64,000 nt of DNA. It comes from Melastoma dodecandrum. Taxonomy: Eukaryota > Streptophyta > Magnoliopsida > Myrtales > Melastomataceae. Under the pieces are notes generated by a model. That model was given only the letters and a program-made list of their open reading frames with translations, was not told the origin of the DNA and did not search any database. Shown here in pieces: positions 12,694 to 25,560 of this stretch (within the stretch, counting starts at the first letter, position 1; each line of letters opens with the position of its first letter). The position numbers and the translations under genes were made by a program. The stretch lies in the NCBI GenBank assembly GCA_029817715.1, contig JARUPY010000605.1:2356001-2420000 (forward strand). Direction: 5' to 3'.

Positions 12694-13932
12694 ATGATGG
12701 CGGAGGAAGGGAAGAAAGGGATCGTTCCTGAGAAGTACGACGTTAATGCCAAGTGGGACGCCTGCCTCGATCTCACCCTCCGCCGCTCCCTCTATTCATC
12801 ATTGGCCGGCGTCTTCTCCGGCCTCCTCCTCTTCCGTGAGCAATCTCTCCCCTTCCTTGATCACGCGCTCTCGTTGCCTTGTCGATTCGTTTGCTTTCTA
12901 GGGATTTTTAGCGTCCTATCGCAGTATTCGTTAGTTAGTGATGGTCTTGGATAGGAAAAATCATGAGACCTATCTGATGATTCCGATTATTGCGGATGGT
13001 GTCAGGGAGTCCAGCCGCGCGATGGGCGTCTGTGGCTTTTGGTGCAGGGATTGGCATGGGATCTGCCTACACGGAGTGTTCCCAGAAGTTTGATGGATTC
13101 CCTACTAGGGTTCCGCCTCCCAATCTAGCCGAGAAGGCACCACCCGCTCCTGAACCTGAACCCGTATCGCAGGCTTCTCCACAGGTTCTATTTTTTAATC
13201 AACTTCACGTGCGGAAATCATTTCTTAGTGTTTTTGGCTTCATGAGATGATGATGTTGCTTTGAAGCAACTGGTATTCTAGCTTACATGTGAGTGAATAC
13301 CTCGCTTTGTTGGTGTGTGAGGATGGTTCTTATCTTTGGTTTTTCCACGTCTCGGTGTTTTGCATCTCAATTGTCAACAGAAACTGTAATGGGTGTAACT
13401 TTCTTCCATGTGGTAAAGTTTTCGGGAGAAGCGACATTGAGTGGGTAGACTACCATAAGGATAGGATTGAGCTTGTTAGGCTCCGGCGTGTCGGCATAAA
13501 GATTAGAACTCGAGAAGACAAGACTGTCATTATGGATTGCCTTAGTAGATATGTTAGAAGAAAGAGATCTATTTTAAGCATTGAACGACACTTTCGACAT
13601 CTCAGTGATACCTTATTCATCAGTCGGCCTGTGTTAACTTATTATAACCTTAACAGGAATCTGTTAGTGTGAATTCTGGACTAGGCCACAAATGTTTTCG
13701 TGGTCTTCTGCAGTTTTGATTGTAAATGCTGGTTGAACCGTGAAAGTTAAATTACAGGAGTACCTGTAACAGTCTAGAAGGCCTAGATTTTCATATTGTT
13801 GCTTGTGTGCTTTATCTTCACCTTCTTTCGATTGAACCCTACAAGGAAAATGCATTGACAATTCGACCATGTTACCGAATCTATGACTGACTGTTTGGCT
13901 GTTTTTCGGTTCCATAGGATGGGCAAGAGTGA
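12694..13932 (+). CDS. MIC10: MICOS complex subunit MIC10
   Basis: Exons read as 12694-12835, 13006-13184 and a 15-nt last exon 13918-13932 ending QDGQE; 111 aa. A second ATG at 12697 is equally possible. The N-terminal motif PEKYDVNAKWDACLDL is followed by two glycine-rich transmembrane segments: SLAGVFSGLLLF, then AFGAGIGMGSAY. These glycine motifs are the signature of Mic10, which oligomerises to bend the mitochondrial inner membrane at cristae junctions. The C-terminal tail is proline-rich. Exons 1-2 are certain by family match. The tiny terminal exon is inferred: it keeps phase, has a pyrimidine-rich acceptor and stops after five codons. If it is wrong, the end lies elsewhere in 13185-14200. 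Confidence 0.88.
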
Positions 13933-14290
13933 GAATGGATGATAACTCGAATCGGAAATGATTTTTCAAGCGGAGTTACTCCAGTTTTAGATTTCGTTCG
14001 GCTTTGCTCGCATCCATGAAATTTTTGTTCCATTTGTAGAAGCATGTTCCTGATGAGGAAGAAAACACTGCTGCACATTTTACCAGTTTCTGATGTACCT
14101 GTAATAGACCTGGAATAACGACTCTCAATATATCTGTCACTGGGTTTTTACCTGTAGTGGATGCTCTTTTTTTTAACTAGGATTGGATTTCATTTGTTCT
14201 TTTTTGAGGTTTGGGGATCTGAACATTGCATGTCAGAAACTGCCGTGGATAGATAATCAGAGTTCATTAATACAGAACAGATGATAAGAA
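13933..14290. other. 3' flank between MIC10 and dienelactone hydrolase
   Basis: This is the convergent 3' region of the two genes, probably both 3' UTRs. No gene was seen. Confidence 0.5.
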
Positions 14291-15399
14291 CTAGTTCAGT
14301 TGGTGTCCAAGTAATCCTCCAGACAACCAGTTTCTCATCACCGCAAATGCCTCTTCTGCATCTTTGTCTTCCTCTGGTGACCCTGGCCGATGTGCGAATC
14401 CATGGCCTCTTCCCTTGAAGATCACGACCTTAGAATCTCTCCCGATCGTTTTCTGGATACCCTCCAAGCCTGTTACTGGACAGAGAGGATCCTCATCCCC
14501 CGAAATGAACAGAACCGGGATCTTCACGTTAGCAGCAGCCGATGAATCCATTCTTGTGCCGTAGAAAGAAATGGCAGCACCAAAAGTTAGAGCTTGGTCA
14601 TTGGCCAACACGCTAATTAGTTGGCCTCCTCCAAAACAAAACCCGATTATTCCGAGCTTCTTCGAGATCCCTGCAGCTAAGAATTCTCCAACCATCCATT
14701 CTGTGGCTGCCGTGATATCCCTGGATACCCTCTCCCATGTCTGCCTAGCTCTCCACTGCTCGAAGAGATTCTGTGGCCTGTCGTTTGTCCATGGGTCACC
14801 ACGGAATAAGTCTGGAACGAGAACACTGCATAGAAACCGAGGGTGGATTTGTAGGCAGACGTTTTCTCAAGAAGAATTGAGTTAATAGGCTGATGCAACA
14901 TACTTGTACCCATTGCAGGCCACTCGATACGCGAAATCCCTGGTCGATGAGTCTTCAAACCCGAATATGTCGGACAAAAGCAAAATGCCAGCTCCGTTGT
15001 TGTTCTTGACGGCCTTGAAGAGATACGCGCTGATCACATCCTCACCCTCCCCCAAGGAGAGTTCCATCCCGCTAACCAGTTCGCAGCTTTCATCCTTATC
15101 ATCCTCTACCTTCAGCAGGCTTCCCCAGACACTGAACGACACCGTCCGCCTCGATCGCCCTCGCAGTTTCAGATTCCATCTGTGCTGCCATCACACTAAA
15201 GGTCTTAGAGTTAAAATGAAGCCGGAGGCATCATCACCGCATTTCATACCTCAACAAAAGATTGTTCACAACTTACATAGCAGAGAAGATGAGGAGAAAG
15301 GTACGAGCCCTTGTTCTTGAAGACGTGTCGGCTTCTTTGACAGCCGACACCAACAGCGCTGACACAAGATGCAAAGCAACAACTGCCGATTGAAGCCAT
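14291..15399 (-). CDS. Dienelactone hydrolase family protein, probably plastid
   Basis: Minus-strand exons are 15399-15277, 15184-14904 and 14825-14291, in phase; 312 aa. Residues 1-60 are rich in Ser, Cys, Arg and Lys with few acids, resembling a chloroplast transit peptide. The alpha/beta hydrolase core follows: LLLSDIFGFED, then NVLVPDLFRGDPW, then the nucleophile elbow GFCFGGG with catalytic Cys198. The candidate Asp is in SGDEDPLCP (245 or 247) and the His in GRGHGF (276). That Cys-Asp-His triad is the dienelactone hydrolase signature. Such enzymes open lactones in bacteria; the plant substrate is not known to me. Acceptor choice at 15185 is set by phase. It lies tail to tail with MIC10 and just downstream of the LON-domain gene on the same strand. 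Confidence 0.9.
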
Positions 15400-15860
15400 A
15401 ACTCTTTCTTGAAAGAAAATATTCAAGGAAAGAAAAAGCCTAAAGACACCATTGTTCTGGGATCAGGCTCAGATATCTTCCATCCTTTAAAAATATCCTG
15501 AGCGTAAGGCCCCGCTTTGGTCCCCCACTATTTTTTAGTCCATAAAAGATGCCGAATATCTCTTTCTTATCCACGACTAAGGCCAGATTTCGTCCAGATT
15601 TCCTCCTCGTCAGCATTACTGCTCCTATGCAGGCAATAGTGTGTCCGTGTAATCAAATAGAGTCGATGAAGTAACAGGCCTCGCAAACGCCCTTTTACAG
15701 GAGTCCGATGACGCCACTGCGTCTTTTGATGAGATCGATACTCTTTTGCAAGTTACTGACTGTCACAGTACAGATATTTATTACCAAGCCAACAGCCCGT
15801 GAGATCGATGTCCTTGTGTCATGTTCCTGTTGTTGTTCGAAACCCCGAGGGTTGGGGGGG
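15400..15860. other. Spacer between DLH start and LON-domain gene end
   Basis: About 460 bp containing the DLH promoter and 5' UTR and the LON-gene 3' UTR, both minus strand. A G-rich run lies at about 15850-15860. No gene was seen. Confidence 0.5.
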
Positions 15861-17746
15861 TTACTGAATCTCAAGAGACTGGATAGCTAACTTGGCTGCA
15901 ACCAAGGAAGTGTTGTCCTTCACTAACTCCAGCGCCCGGTCTAGCCTCCTCATCGTTTCTTTCCACTCCATGGCCCTTAACTTTTCTTGCTGTAACTTGA
16001 GAAGCTCGGACTGAGTAGATCCTGCAGGAAACGAATCCGACTGTGCTAACTTCTTGCTTCCCAGACTGTTAAACTTGAATCGGGAAATAATTCTTAAATC
16101 CTCAATCCAGGAACCCTTTCTAATCCTCTCAACGAAAGCACAACACAATATAGGACATATCAAGGCCCAGCAGGAGCTGGTGAAAACGAAGTGAAAACTA
16201 ATCAATTCGATCGAGGGAAGATTGCCTGTCACGGACTGGTAGCCGGCAAAAGAAACACGTTCAGCCAAGGATGGGATGAATCTTTCATCACAGTCCACGG
16301 ATACTTCCTTTTGAACCCATGTCAGGGAATTCGCCGTGTTGGTTTGCAAGGGTGACTCCTTTGGAGACTAACGACATCAGACAAAAAAGGAGAATTAGAC
16401 GCCAGGGAAGTGCTCGTATTACTAATCTTTAATGCAGTACAAAGCCTTTACCGATAGCCTTGAATCACATAATGTTACAACAAAAGCACATCTAGAGTTC
16501 CTTCATATACCATTAATCTAGAAATTGATAAGGAGATAATTTTGTCTCCCTATTGAGAGATACCTTGAGTTTGATCTCCACAGCATTCAAATTGCGAAGA
16601 GAGTCCTTCAATTTAAGCACTTTTGAACTTATTACTCCAGGATTTTGAGGAACATTATCAGTCTGTGGTGTAACCAAACCTCGCAAGTAAGGCTCCGCCT
16701 GCGAGAGATCACAGGGAGACAAACAAAACAAATAACAGTCCGGATAAGCTTGATTCTCGAAAGAACAGGTAAGCATCGGCCCATAAAACAATCGTAGGTT
16801 TCTGAAACATGCCTGCAGGAAATTCAAGATCCTGACTCGACAAATCCCCCTAATAGTCACGAGAGCCCCGACCTCCAACTTCTTGACCTGCATGACACTG
16901 AAGCGCAGTTCAGATATAGTATTCTTTCATCCTGGCCTAAGGTACCTGTAATCTCACATTTTCTACGAGAACCAAGCATCCGTATCTAGCTGCAAACGAT
17001 TCACCCTCAGAAGAGCCTGGTAGAACAATTGGATCAAGCACAAAATGAACGAATAGCTTCTTGCCCGACAAAGACTGCAAAACAATGAAGATGGCATCAG
17101 CATTGTGACAAATGACATCCTTCAACACATACACTAACAATGGCAAAAACAAGAGCTAGTGGTCCATACCTCCTCTAGAAGGGCTATGTATCTCGCCTCA
17201 TACAGATGAAGCACCTTACTCTCAGAAGGCACAAGCACCTGCCGCAATTGAGTTCAAAAAACAAAAGCAAACTTTTTGAAACAACCTCACGTCGATGTCC
17301 GCACTGTGAATCGACAATCATTGATCTTGTCATACATTCTTTACAGCGCATAAACTTGCATACTGGGGATCACTAGCGTGAAGATTCAACCCTTTAATAT
17401 CAAGAACACTGCACGTAACTCAATTCACAGGCGGAGTGCGAAAGATCGAGAACAAACCGCGTTTTCGCAACAGAAAACCATGTAGCCGCTCGTTCATTAC
17501 CTCGTTTACACTGAAAGGAAGCAAAGGAAGCTCTAACGAGCACGCCGTGACAACGAGCCGACGGCATCTCGACTTCTCCAGCTTGTGATTTCGGTTCCCA
17601 ATCCGGCGAACAGTAACCGATTCCCAACGCCGGAGACCGCGACTATATCGCCTTCCGAGGAGATGTTCGCCGGGGTTTCCGACCGTTGAGGCACATGAGT
17701 AGCTGTTCGAGACGCCGGAAGGGAGACTGGACAAAGAGAAATTCAT
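15861..17746 (-). CDS. LON (La protease N-terminal) domain protein, probably plastid
   Basis: Minus-strand exons are 17746-17501, 17238-17170, 17074-16946, 16887-16813, 16698-16564, 16367-16226 and 16021-15861; 318 aa, all in phase. Residues 1-75 are Ser/Arg-rich and transit-peptide-like. The LON substrate-binding domain begins with LELPLLPFSVNEVLVP and continues through HLYEARY, RYGCLVLVE, GALVTIRGICRV and AEPYLRGLV. The end carries the helical block ELLKLQQEKLRAMEW. There is no ATPase or protease domain, so this is the stand-alone LON-domain type, whose role is unclear (proposed protein quality control). Two introns (after exons 4 and 6) use GC rather than GT donors. Both are stop-free multiples of three (114 and 204 nt), so intron-retained isoforms would stay open. 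Confidence 0.88.
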
Positions 17747-17939
17747 CGACGGATGATCCGCCGGTTCAGATTCCGATCACGGTCGCCGTCCTTCAACCGG
17801 CTTAAAATGGCGCCGGAGTTTGGAGCTGAGGGGCTGAGCTGGGCGCCTGTCTGCCGGGGGCGCCGAAGGAGATAAGATTTTCTCGGCGGGCCTTGGACTT
17901 TACCGGGCCATTCCGGAGAAAAATTCTAAAATGCCCCAC

Positions 17940-18930
17940 TAAAAAAATGATTAAAATATTAGTTCGCCCAAAAATGCGAAGTCGTCTTTTTTAAAAATAA
18001 CTTTTGGCTTTAAGTCAGACAAATTCGTGCGGAAGCGGCTAACGGCACGTGTACTTTTATTAAATTCGTCTTTTTTTAGTACTTTTTACTAAAAAATATT
18101 TTTTTTAGTAAAAAGCACAACTGAATTAATAAAAAATTTAGTAAAATTTATTAATTATTTTACTGTTCACATTTAGTAAATTTTACTAATGTACGTTTAG
18201 TAATTCAACCCAGTAATTTTCAGATTAGTTATAGTATTTTTTTACTAAAAAGATTAGAGAAATCATCTTATTTTTAAAAACTTTTACGAAAAAGTTACTG
18301 TTCAACTTTAGTAAATGTTTATAAAACTTTTTAGTAATATTATTAGTCTATTTACTACTTGTGTTTTAGTAATTTTTACTAAGAAATTACTGTTCATTTT
18401 TTAGTAAAAAGTACTAATTTTGCTTAGTAAAATTTAAAGTTTAGTAAATGGTCCGATGGGCTTTTGACTGAAATTAGTAATATTTTACTATTTTTTTTGA
18501 AAATTAGTAAAACATTGTTTAACTTAGTAAAAGTATATGAAAATTACTAAAAATGAATATGGGTTTCGTAATTTTGTACTGATTTCTGCATGGAATTTTA
18601 ATAAAATTTGGTAAAGTATTATAAAATATTTTAGTAATTTTCTAATCCGAACAGTGTATCCCGAACCTAATTACTAACCCGTGGTCGTTGTGAAATGACG
18701 AATTTGCCCCCGATTCCAATTTACAAAATATATTACAAATCTAATTACTAAAATTGTACATGAATTTCGTAATTTATACTGGTTTCTTCGTGTGATTTTA
18801 ATAAAATTTGGTAATGTATCTCTAAATATTTTAGTAATTTACTAATCCGCATAGTGAATACCGAAAGTAATATTAACCTATGGTCATTGTGAAATGACGA
18901 ATTTGCTCCCGGTGGCAATTTAAATCAATG
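17940..18930. repeat. AT-rich TTAGTA-rich spacer with a ~200-bp tandem repeat
   Basis: Dozens of copies of TTAGTAA or TTACTAA lie in both orientations. Within it, 18540-18727 and 18741-18928 are imperfect direct copies at a ~200-bp period, each containing AATAAAATTTGG and ending near GTGAAATGACGAATTTGC. No coding potential. It may be the flank or terminal region of the adjoining MULE or an independent miniature element; no terminal inverted repeat or target duplication was found. Confidence 0.6.
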
Positions 18931-19346
18931 CCCGCAAAATCCCCTGGACGAGCAGTGCTACGGGGTTGGTCATGAACATTTAATTTCCAATAGTGAACAT
19001 TTAATTGTTCACCTAATTGGTTGGGTGTTGACTTTGCAAGTGGTTTTCTTCTTCCCATACCCAGAGAGTTTTGCTATTGGAATCCCTTCTTCCTCCTCTG
19101 TCCCTTGAAGAAATGTAAATTGTCTTCAACCAGGAGCACCAAGATTCGGTGAACATCTGTTTCCTCCCTTTATCCATCTATTTGCTTCATCTTTTGCTTC
19201 CACCGAAGATTCGGTGAACATCAGCCTCTTTTGCACCCAAAATTGTCCCCCGTGACGTGGTTTGCACAATGGATTTTGCCTGGGAAATCCAAAGCTACTG
19301 CTGCTAACCTCTTCTTCTGATATATGTGATTGTAGGTAAGCAGGAT

Positions 19347-21475
19347 ATGAATGACTTCTTCAATATACTCACGGATATGAATGAAGATCAGTTGTTGAAT
19401 ATGTCATTTGGTACTGCTGAAGAAGCTGAAGAGTTAATTAAAATGTATGCGACGGTTCATGGCTTTTCAGTTAGGAAAAGAGTTCGTCAAAAACTTTGAA
19501 ACGGTGAATACATTATGAGAAAGTGGGTTTGCTCAAGGGAAGGGGAATGTTCAAATTCCCCTATTATGACCGCCAATAAGAGGGTTAGGGCGTCTGTCAA
19601 GACAGGTTGTAGCCGTTTCTTCAAAGCTAAAGTCGAGGTTAATAGACAATGGACATTGGTTTCTGTTCAGTTGGAACACAATCATGAAATGGTGAGTAAT
19701 GGTTTGTCCTATTTCATGCGAGAAAGGCGCAACATTGACGGCCAAGATAAGACATTAGTACGTCGAATGCTTGACGTTGGATTTAGACAGTGCGATATTT
19801 TGCGACTACTTGTACACGTATCTGGTGGATACTCACGTGTTGGTTTCCTAGTGAAGGACCTCAATAACCGAAAGCTGAAGAAAGAGTCAGTTGGGGATAA
19901 TGTTGGTTGTGATTCCGTCCTTGCATACCTCCTTTTTAGGAGGAATAGTGAGACTGATATGGCATTTGAAACATTTGTGGAAAGAAATGAAGTCAGTCGC
20001 ATATATTGGGCCGACAGTACCTCCATAGCTGATTATCAATCATTTGGCGAAGTCGTAGCTCTAGACTCTACCTTCAAGACGAACAAATATGGCATGCAAA
20101 TGGTCATCATCGTGGGTGTGAATTATCATCATCAAACTACTGTATTTGGGGCTGCCTTGATGACTTCTGAAACCATTGCTAACTACACTTAGCTCCTGCG
20201 TACTCATACACAGGTCATGGGAGGGAAACATCTTATTAGCGTTGTCACGGACGCCGATAAAGCGATGATTGCATCTGTGAGAGAAGTTTGGCCATCTGCA
20301 AGACACATGCTATGTCTTTAGCATTTCAGCAGGAACATTGCGCGTCGTGTACATGATCCGGGAATGCGAGCCCGTGTTTCGTCCTTCATGTACAACAGAA
20401 GACCATCTGACGAAGTTGAAGAGGAGTGGTATACTTTAATGACACTTACAGGATCGATAAGCATCAGATGGCTACAACAGATTTATGCATGCAGACATAT
20501 GTGGTGGCAAACGTATCTTCATGGACATTTTTGGACGGAGCTTAGAAGCACTCAATATTGCGAACGTATGCTTGCATATATGAAGGGATATGTCAAGGTG
20601 AAACATAAACTGCAGGATTTCGTACCAATTTTGAGCATGCAGTAGCTGATCTTCGTCACACGGAATATCAAGAGGATTTCAACTCATCGCAGAAAGCGTT
20701 TAGGCCAATTACGATATTGCGCCGACTTGAGGAGGATGCACGTCGAGTATACACCATGACCTCTTTTCGTAAGGTTCAGTCTGAGATACAAAAGGAATCA
20801 AGATTTTACGTGGAAAATTTACTCGACGGGAACATCGCGAGGGTATACATGCTTTTCTGTTATGACGGTGAGCATAGGTGCGTGCAAGTATCATCTGCGA
20901 AGAATGCTGTCCAACTCAGTTGCAGCTGCTTACATTTTGAGACCTTTGGTTTCCCGTGTTCGCACCTATTCCATGTTGCGAAAATAGAAGGATTGATGTC
21001 CATACCAATTCATCTAGTGAAGAAAAGGTGGACAAAGACAGTTAAAAATATAAACTGTGAAGCATTTTCAGGCCAGGAATACGGTGTAAACGTTGCTAAC
21101 CTGAGCTAGGGTATTCTCATGATATCATGCAGACGTATGTGTTTTTTGGCCGGGAAATCGGACAAATCATATCGTAAACTGCGTAAAAGTATTGAAACTT
21201 GGACGGAGGAGTTGGAGCTTAGCTACAGGGACCAAGAAGGGAAGAAAACGGATGATGATCGTGTTAATGTTAATTTCGATGACGAGGTTCGTCGACAGTA
21301 TGTCATCCATTCTTCTAATATTAAGTGTCATGGCAGCACGTCTCGACGGCCTGAAATGTCTGGTATCAACATAAAAAAAGAAGGTATCTTCTGTAGTAAA
21401 AGTACTTCGGAAATAGATTATAATGGATGCTATGATGATAACTCTGTTTATGGACAGCAAAATATGTATCCTTAA
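19347..21475 (+). pseudogene. FAR1/FRS-like MULE transposase, decayed
   Basis: One reading frame from ATG 19347 carries a FAR1-type DNA-binding region (RKWVCSREG, LEHNHEM). A MULE transposase domain follows (ALDSTFKTN with the first catalytic Asp; VVTDADKAM with the second). A SWIM zinc finger follows at about 20900-20990 (CSCLHFE...CSHLFHV), then RRMCFLAGKSD. It is broken by stops at 19497, 20190, 20319 and 21107 and by a one-base shift near 20630. Intact relatives are cut-and-paste transposases or the domesticated FHY3/FAR1 regulators. The breaks and its position opposite an Ulp1-like gene make it a dead transposon gene. The 19497 stop looks like CGA to TGA and the 20319 stop like TGG to TAG, consistent with methylation-driven decay. 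Confidence 0.82.
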
Positions 21476-21899
21476 GTCTTAACATGGTTAGCAATTCAGT
21501 ATCACTTCCTGTTACATCCATCTGTTAATGCACTACATTGCAAAAGTCCTACTTTTCCAGGCAGTAATGCAAAAAGGGACCTCTGGAATGATCGTAGGGA
21601 ATATGTACGACAGAATTAGTTTCACTATTGGAAATCAGTATCTTATCGAGTTCTCTATATGCTAGGGAATTGCAGCCACATAGTTAGTCTCATCACTGTC
21701 GTCCAAGTCTTTTGCTCTTGGCTTCTCCATCATCCTTGACCCTTTGATAAATAACTTTCATAATGTCATTCCCAGACCACTTAATAAGGCTTATCACAAG
21801 CTTCAACCTATCAACAACACCTACAATCTAACATTCAAAGGGTAGTCGCGTTAGTCATGTATTCATTTGGCATTCATCAAGTCATAAAGGAGTAAACTA

Positions 21900-24800
21900 T
21901 TCTGAAACTAGAACATACCACTTTCTCAGCCCCTTCCAGGGGTTCAGGCATGGACATGAACTTCATCACATATATTCCACAGTCAGCACTACATAACACC
22001 AAATCATACGGGGGGTCTCTCTAAGTATTTTTCCTTAATAAGACGAATACTTTATGTAATTTGGACGTACTCATTTTCAGCGGCCATTTGGTTGGGGACA
22101 TTCTTCGGGAATGTTATATTCCAGGTGCAGATGTCTGGAATTTGATCGACGAAAATCTTTGATTTCACTTTATTCTCTTCTATGATCACTCTCACAAGCT
22201 TCACAACATGGCGATGAAGGTTTGCCCTGCAAGTTGCTCAGTTTGTTGTTAATTGTGTCCATTATTAACACTTTAGATGTCCTGAATGATATGATTTGTA
22301 AAGTCCAATGGGACTCCGGTACACACACCGGAATATAAATCTCCATTCAATGTACCAAGCTTTTAGTAAAACTTACACAAGTATAGACCAGCTATATGTA
22401 TAGGCTAACTAATTTTGATCTACATTTTAGTAAAATTAGTTGGAAAGATGGATGAGGGAATGCTTACCCATTGCACTTCATGGTTCTTCCCAATGTATGA
22501 CTTATAGTGCGAATATAGGGAAGCGGCATCCGCTTTTGAGATCACGGGCATGTTAGCAGCACTGTACTGGTTGGCAGCAAGATTCTGGTGGTTGCGTTTA
22601 TGGTCAATAAAAAATTACACATGCCATTTATAAATCAATCGTTAATGCATGACAAACTAACCCCTAACCAACTTGTAAGGTACCAAATCTTTTTCTTCTC
22701 TGAATCCACGCAGCTTTGTAGCATCACGGCATGGAAGTCTATGATATGCATCATCGTTGGCCATATATACTGAGATGCATTAAGTCACATATGTTGGTTG
22801 AGTTGAAAGAAATTCTTACATAATTGTCTATCCATCTATTAGGTTTGAGAGACAGCATGGCATGCCTATTAACGTTGACGGATTCCGTCATACAAAGACA
22901 TTCACTGCATAATAAAGGAACAATCAAACTTACATACCCGAAAGGTCAAAGTAAAGTAACATTCCAAGACATAAAGGCCCAGGACAGCGACACTAACCTA
23001 TGATCCCGCTCCTCATTCCAGGCATACTTTAGGATATTCCATTGAGCCGGTGTAAACGCTTTCAGTTCACCTACGGTGATATCCTCTGGTATGATATTTT
23101 GAAGTGCCTATAAACAAAAAATTACAACATCTATAATTCTTCATAGATGAACATAGTAGACTGAATGATCTTGATCGACGCCTGATGCTTCCATTCAATA
23201 GTGTCACGTTGTTATACCTCAGGTATATTTCTGCGAAGACACTTCTTTGTTTGCGTTACTAGCTTTGGTAGTACAAATGGGAAGGTCTTGAAGGAGGAGG
23301 GCTTCCTCTCTATGTACGACGCATCTGGACCTGCGTTGTGTTCAAAATATTTGTGGTAGACAATCTGCTTTCCTGGAACCCATGAGCAGATAAATATTAC
23401 TGTTAAAAAGATTTTGCATAGTTAATTATAAAATCAGACATGATTCATTTTCATTTGAACTTCAGCATCTTCTCCAGTCTTCTCCTTCCCTTTATCTGTG
23501 GGAACAACTTTCTCTTCCTCTTGAATTGCAGTTGGATCTCCAATCTTCTCCTTTCCTTTATTCCACATCAGTAAAGACGCGGCACCTTCCTCTGACTTAG
23601 TTATTTCAAATTCAGATTCACTCTCAGCGTTTGTTGTATGACCATCATTCGTACCAACGAATGTGCCAATCTTGTTAAGAGCTCGAGCCAGTTATTACTC
23701 ACGAGGATCCGAATAATCATCACTACCCTCCGGAAGTGGCTGTCGTTGTTGAGTAGGATCGAACGACACGATGCTTCTTTCAGAGACCATGGTAGACCCC
23801 ACATCATATACAGGTTTCTTCAACCCATTGAGAGGATGACCGGGTTCAGCAGGTGGAGAGGCAGACTACGGGACATTGCCAAACCCTTTCAGTGGATCAA
23901 CTTTTGATTGAACTCCTCCTTCGCCATGATCTACGTTAACATCAATCATATCATTTGCCTGGGTAGTTTTGCAGTCGGGTTGGTTCATCGGAAGACGTTC
24001 TTCAGCTCTCAGTCGTCGAATTTCGGTGAGTATAGTGGACAATTTACGCAGGATGTGCTCATTACTGGCTTGGAGTCTGCTTACCGAAAATTCAACAGTC
24101 TGGTCATACGAGGAATGGTTTAAATTGGTAAATTTTAAACTTATGTGATATGCAAATTATAAACAGTTATAGTCCGAAGCGATGATTTCAAATTACCTTC
24201 AACCGATGCATCACGATTTGCATCTGGTCGGACTCGTTCGCACAGTCGCCTTCGTCATCTGCGACCATTTCGAATTCGTCGGCTTCCTGTTAATGGAATG
24301 AAGAACAATAAACAATGCATTGAAGAACATGTTGTCAAAACTTTTTAGTTACTTGTCGTTCCATGTGCATCATAACTTGGACCATACTTACAATAAACCT
24401 CCGCACTGGTTACAAGAACAGGGAAAGATGACCGTAATAACATCACTCATTAAATAATATTAACCAATATTATACTAAAAATTCTCACCAAAAATAGATG
24501 CACGCAACCACCGATGTACTTCGCTTCATGTCCTTGAAATGCCTTCACTTGGGTACACAAATTATCAACCACATGAGTTGCCCAGTCAAATTTGCATATT
24601 GCCTCTACATCCCGGGTGGTAAGGAGATACTCCTTGTTGATATCAAACGCTGTTGTTGAGCACAAGTAGCAGCCTATGATGAAAATTACAACTTCCACTC
24701 TCCACAACTCGTCGGGAACATCTCTTGATCACAACTGATTCTCAACAGATTTTAGAGAAATCTTTCTTTTTTTGAGGTGATCCTTTAGCTCTGGCCGGAT

Positions 24801-25560
24801 TGTCTTCATGTGTCCACTAAATGGGACACCCACTTTGGTAGCTGGTATGCCGATTAAGGCCTCAACATCAGTAGACAGCAAGGGTTTTTCGACACCATCG
24901 ATTAACAAGACCCTCTTCACTGGATCGAACAACCTTAAACAGAACTTCAAGGCATTGTGATTCACATGCCTACTTGACAAATGAAGCAGACCATCAAATC
25001 CTAGGTCTGTCAGGGCTAATTCCTAGCCTCGTTGAATGTGCCGAGGACTGAAAATAGCTTCTTCGGACTACACCGGGTATAAAGGTAATACTGTAACAAT
25101 ACAACCACGGGAAACTCAATCCAACTATGACAATTACTGAAAGAAGGTTGTGTTATTTACCTTTCGTACACGAACTGCCTTAGACTTTTTCTTTTTCGAA
25201 GTACCAGGTGTATTGCCTCCTGTACATGCGTTGACACGAACTGCCTTAGACAGTCCCCGCCGCATATGTTGGTGGAGGAACCACACCTGTCGTCGTGGTA
25301 ATCAGGTCGTCAGTCGGCGGGGGTGGCCGTGGTGGCGGTGCCTGTTGCGCAGTAAGAATGCGTAGGATTTCCTGTAACTGACGATCAGTGTCTGCCCTTG
25401 AATCAACAACCTGATCAGCCAAGGTTTCCAAGCGTTGATCAACGACCGCCAATCTTCCTTCTATTTCCCCCACTTTCGTCTCTAACTCCAATATCCTGGT
25501 TGTATTGGTCGTCGTCCGTGTCTCCATCTTCGTTTCCTGGCAATGGAACAAATTGTTGCG
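21900..25560 (-). pseudogene. Ulp1-like cysteine protease gene of a MULE, decayed
   Basis: Minus-strand coding segments are spread over 3.6 kb. A coiled-coil/proline-rich start lies at 25551-25246. A lysine-rich segment follows at about 25240-25165. A conserved block at 24980-24735 (RLFDPVKRV, DVEALIGIP) is typical of the N-terminal part of plant transposon Ulp1 proteins. WRVEVVIFIIGCY lies near 24700 and charged linkers near 23900-23460. A C-terminal block at about 22000-21940 reads SADCGIYVMKFM; DCG holds the catalytic Cys of C48 SUMO proteases. Breaks: a frameshift near 25255, another near 25020 and a stop near 24732. Exon limits between 21990 and 23350 are uncertain, and the catalytic His/Asp region was not recognised. 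Confidence 0.65.

Noticed and set aside
13289..13672. 127-codon plus frame inside the MIC10 gene
   Set aside because: Lies in the proposed second intron, has no recognisable domain and does not keep MIC10 phase.
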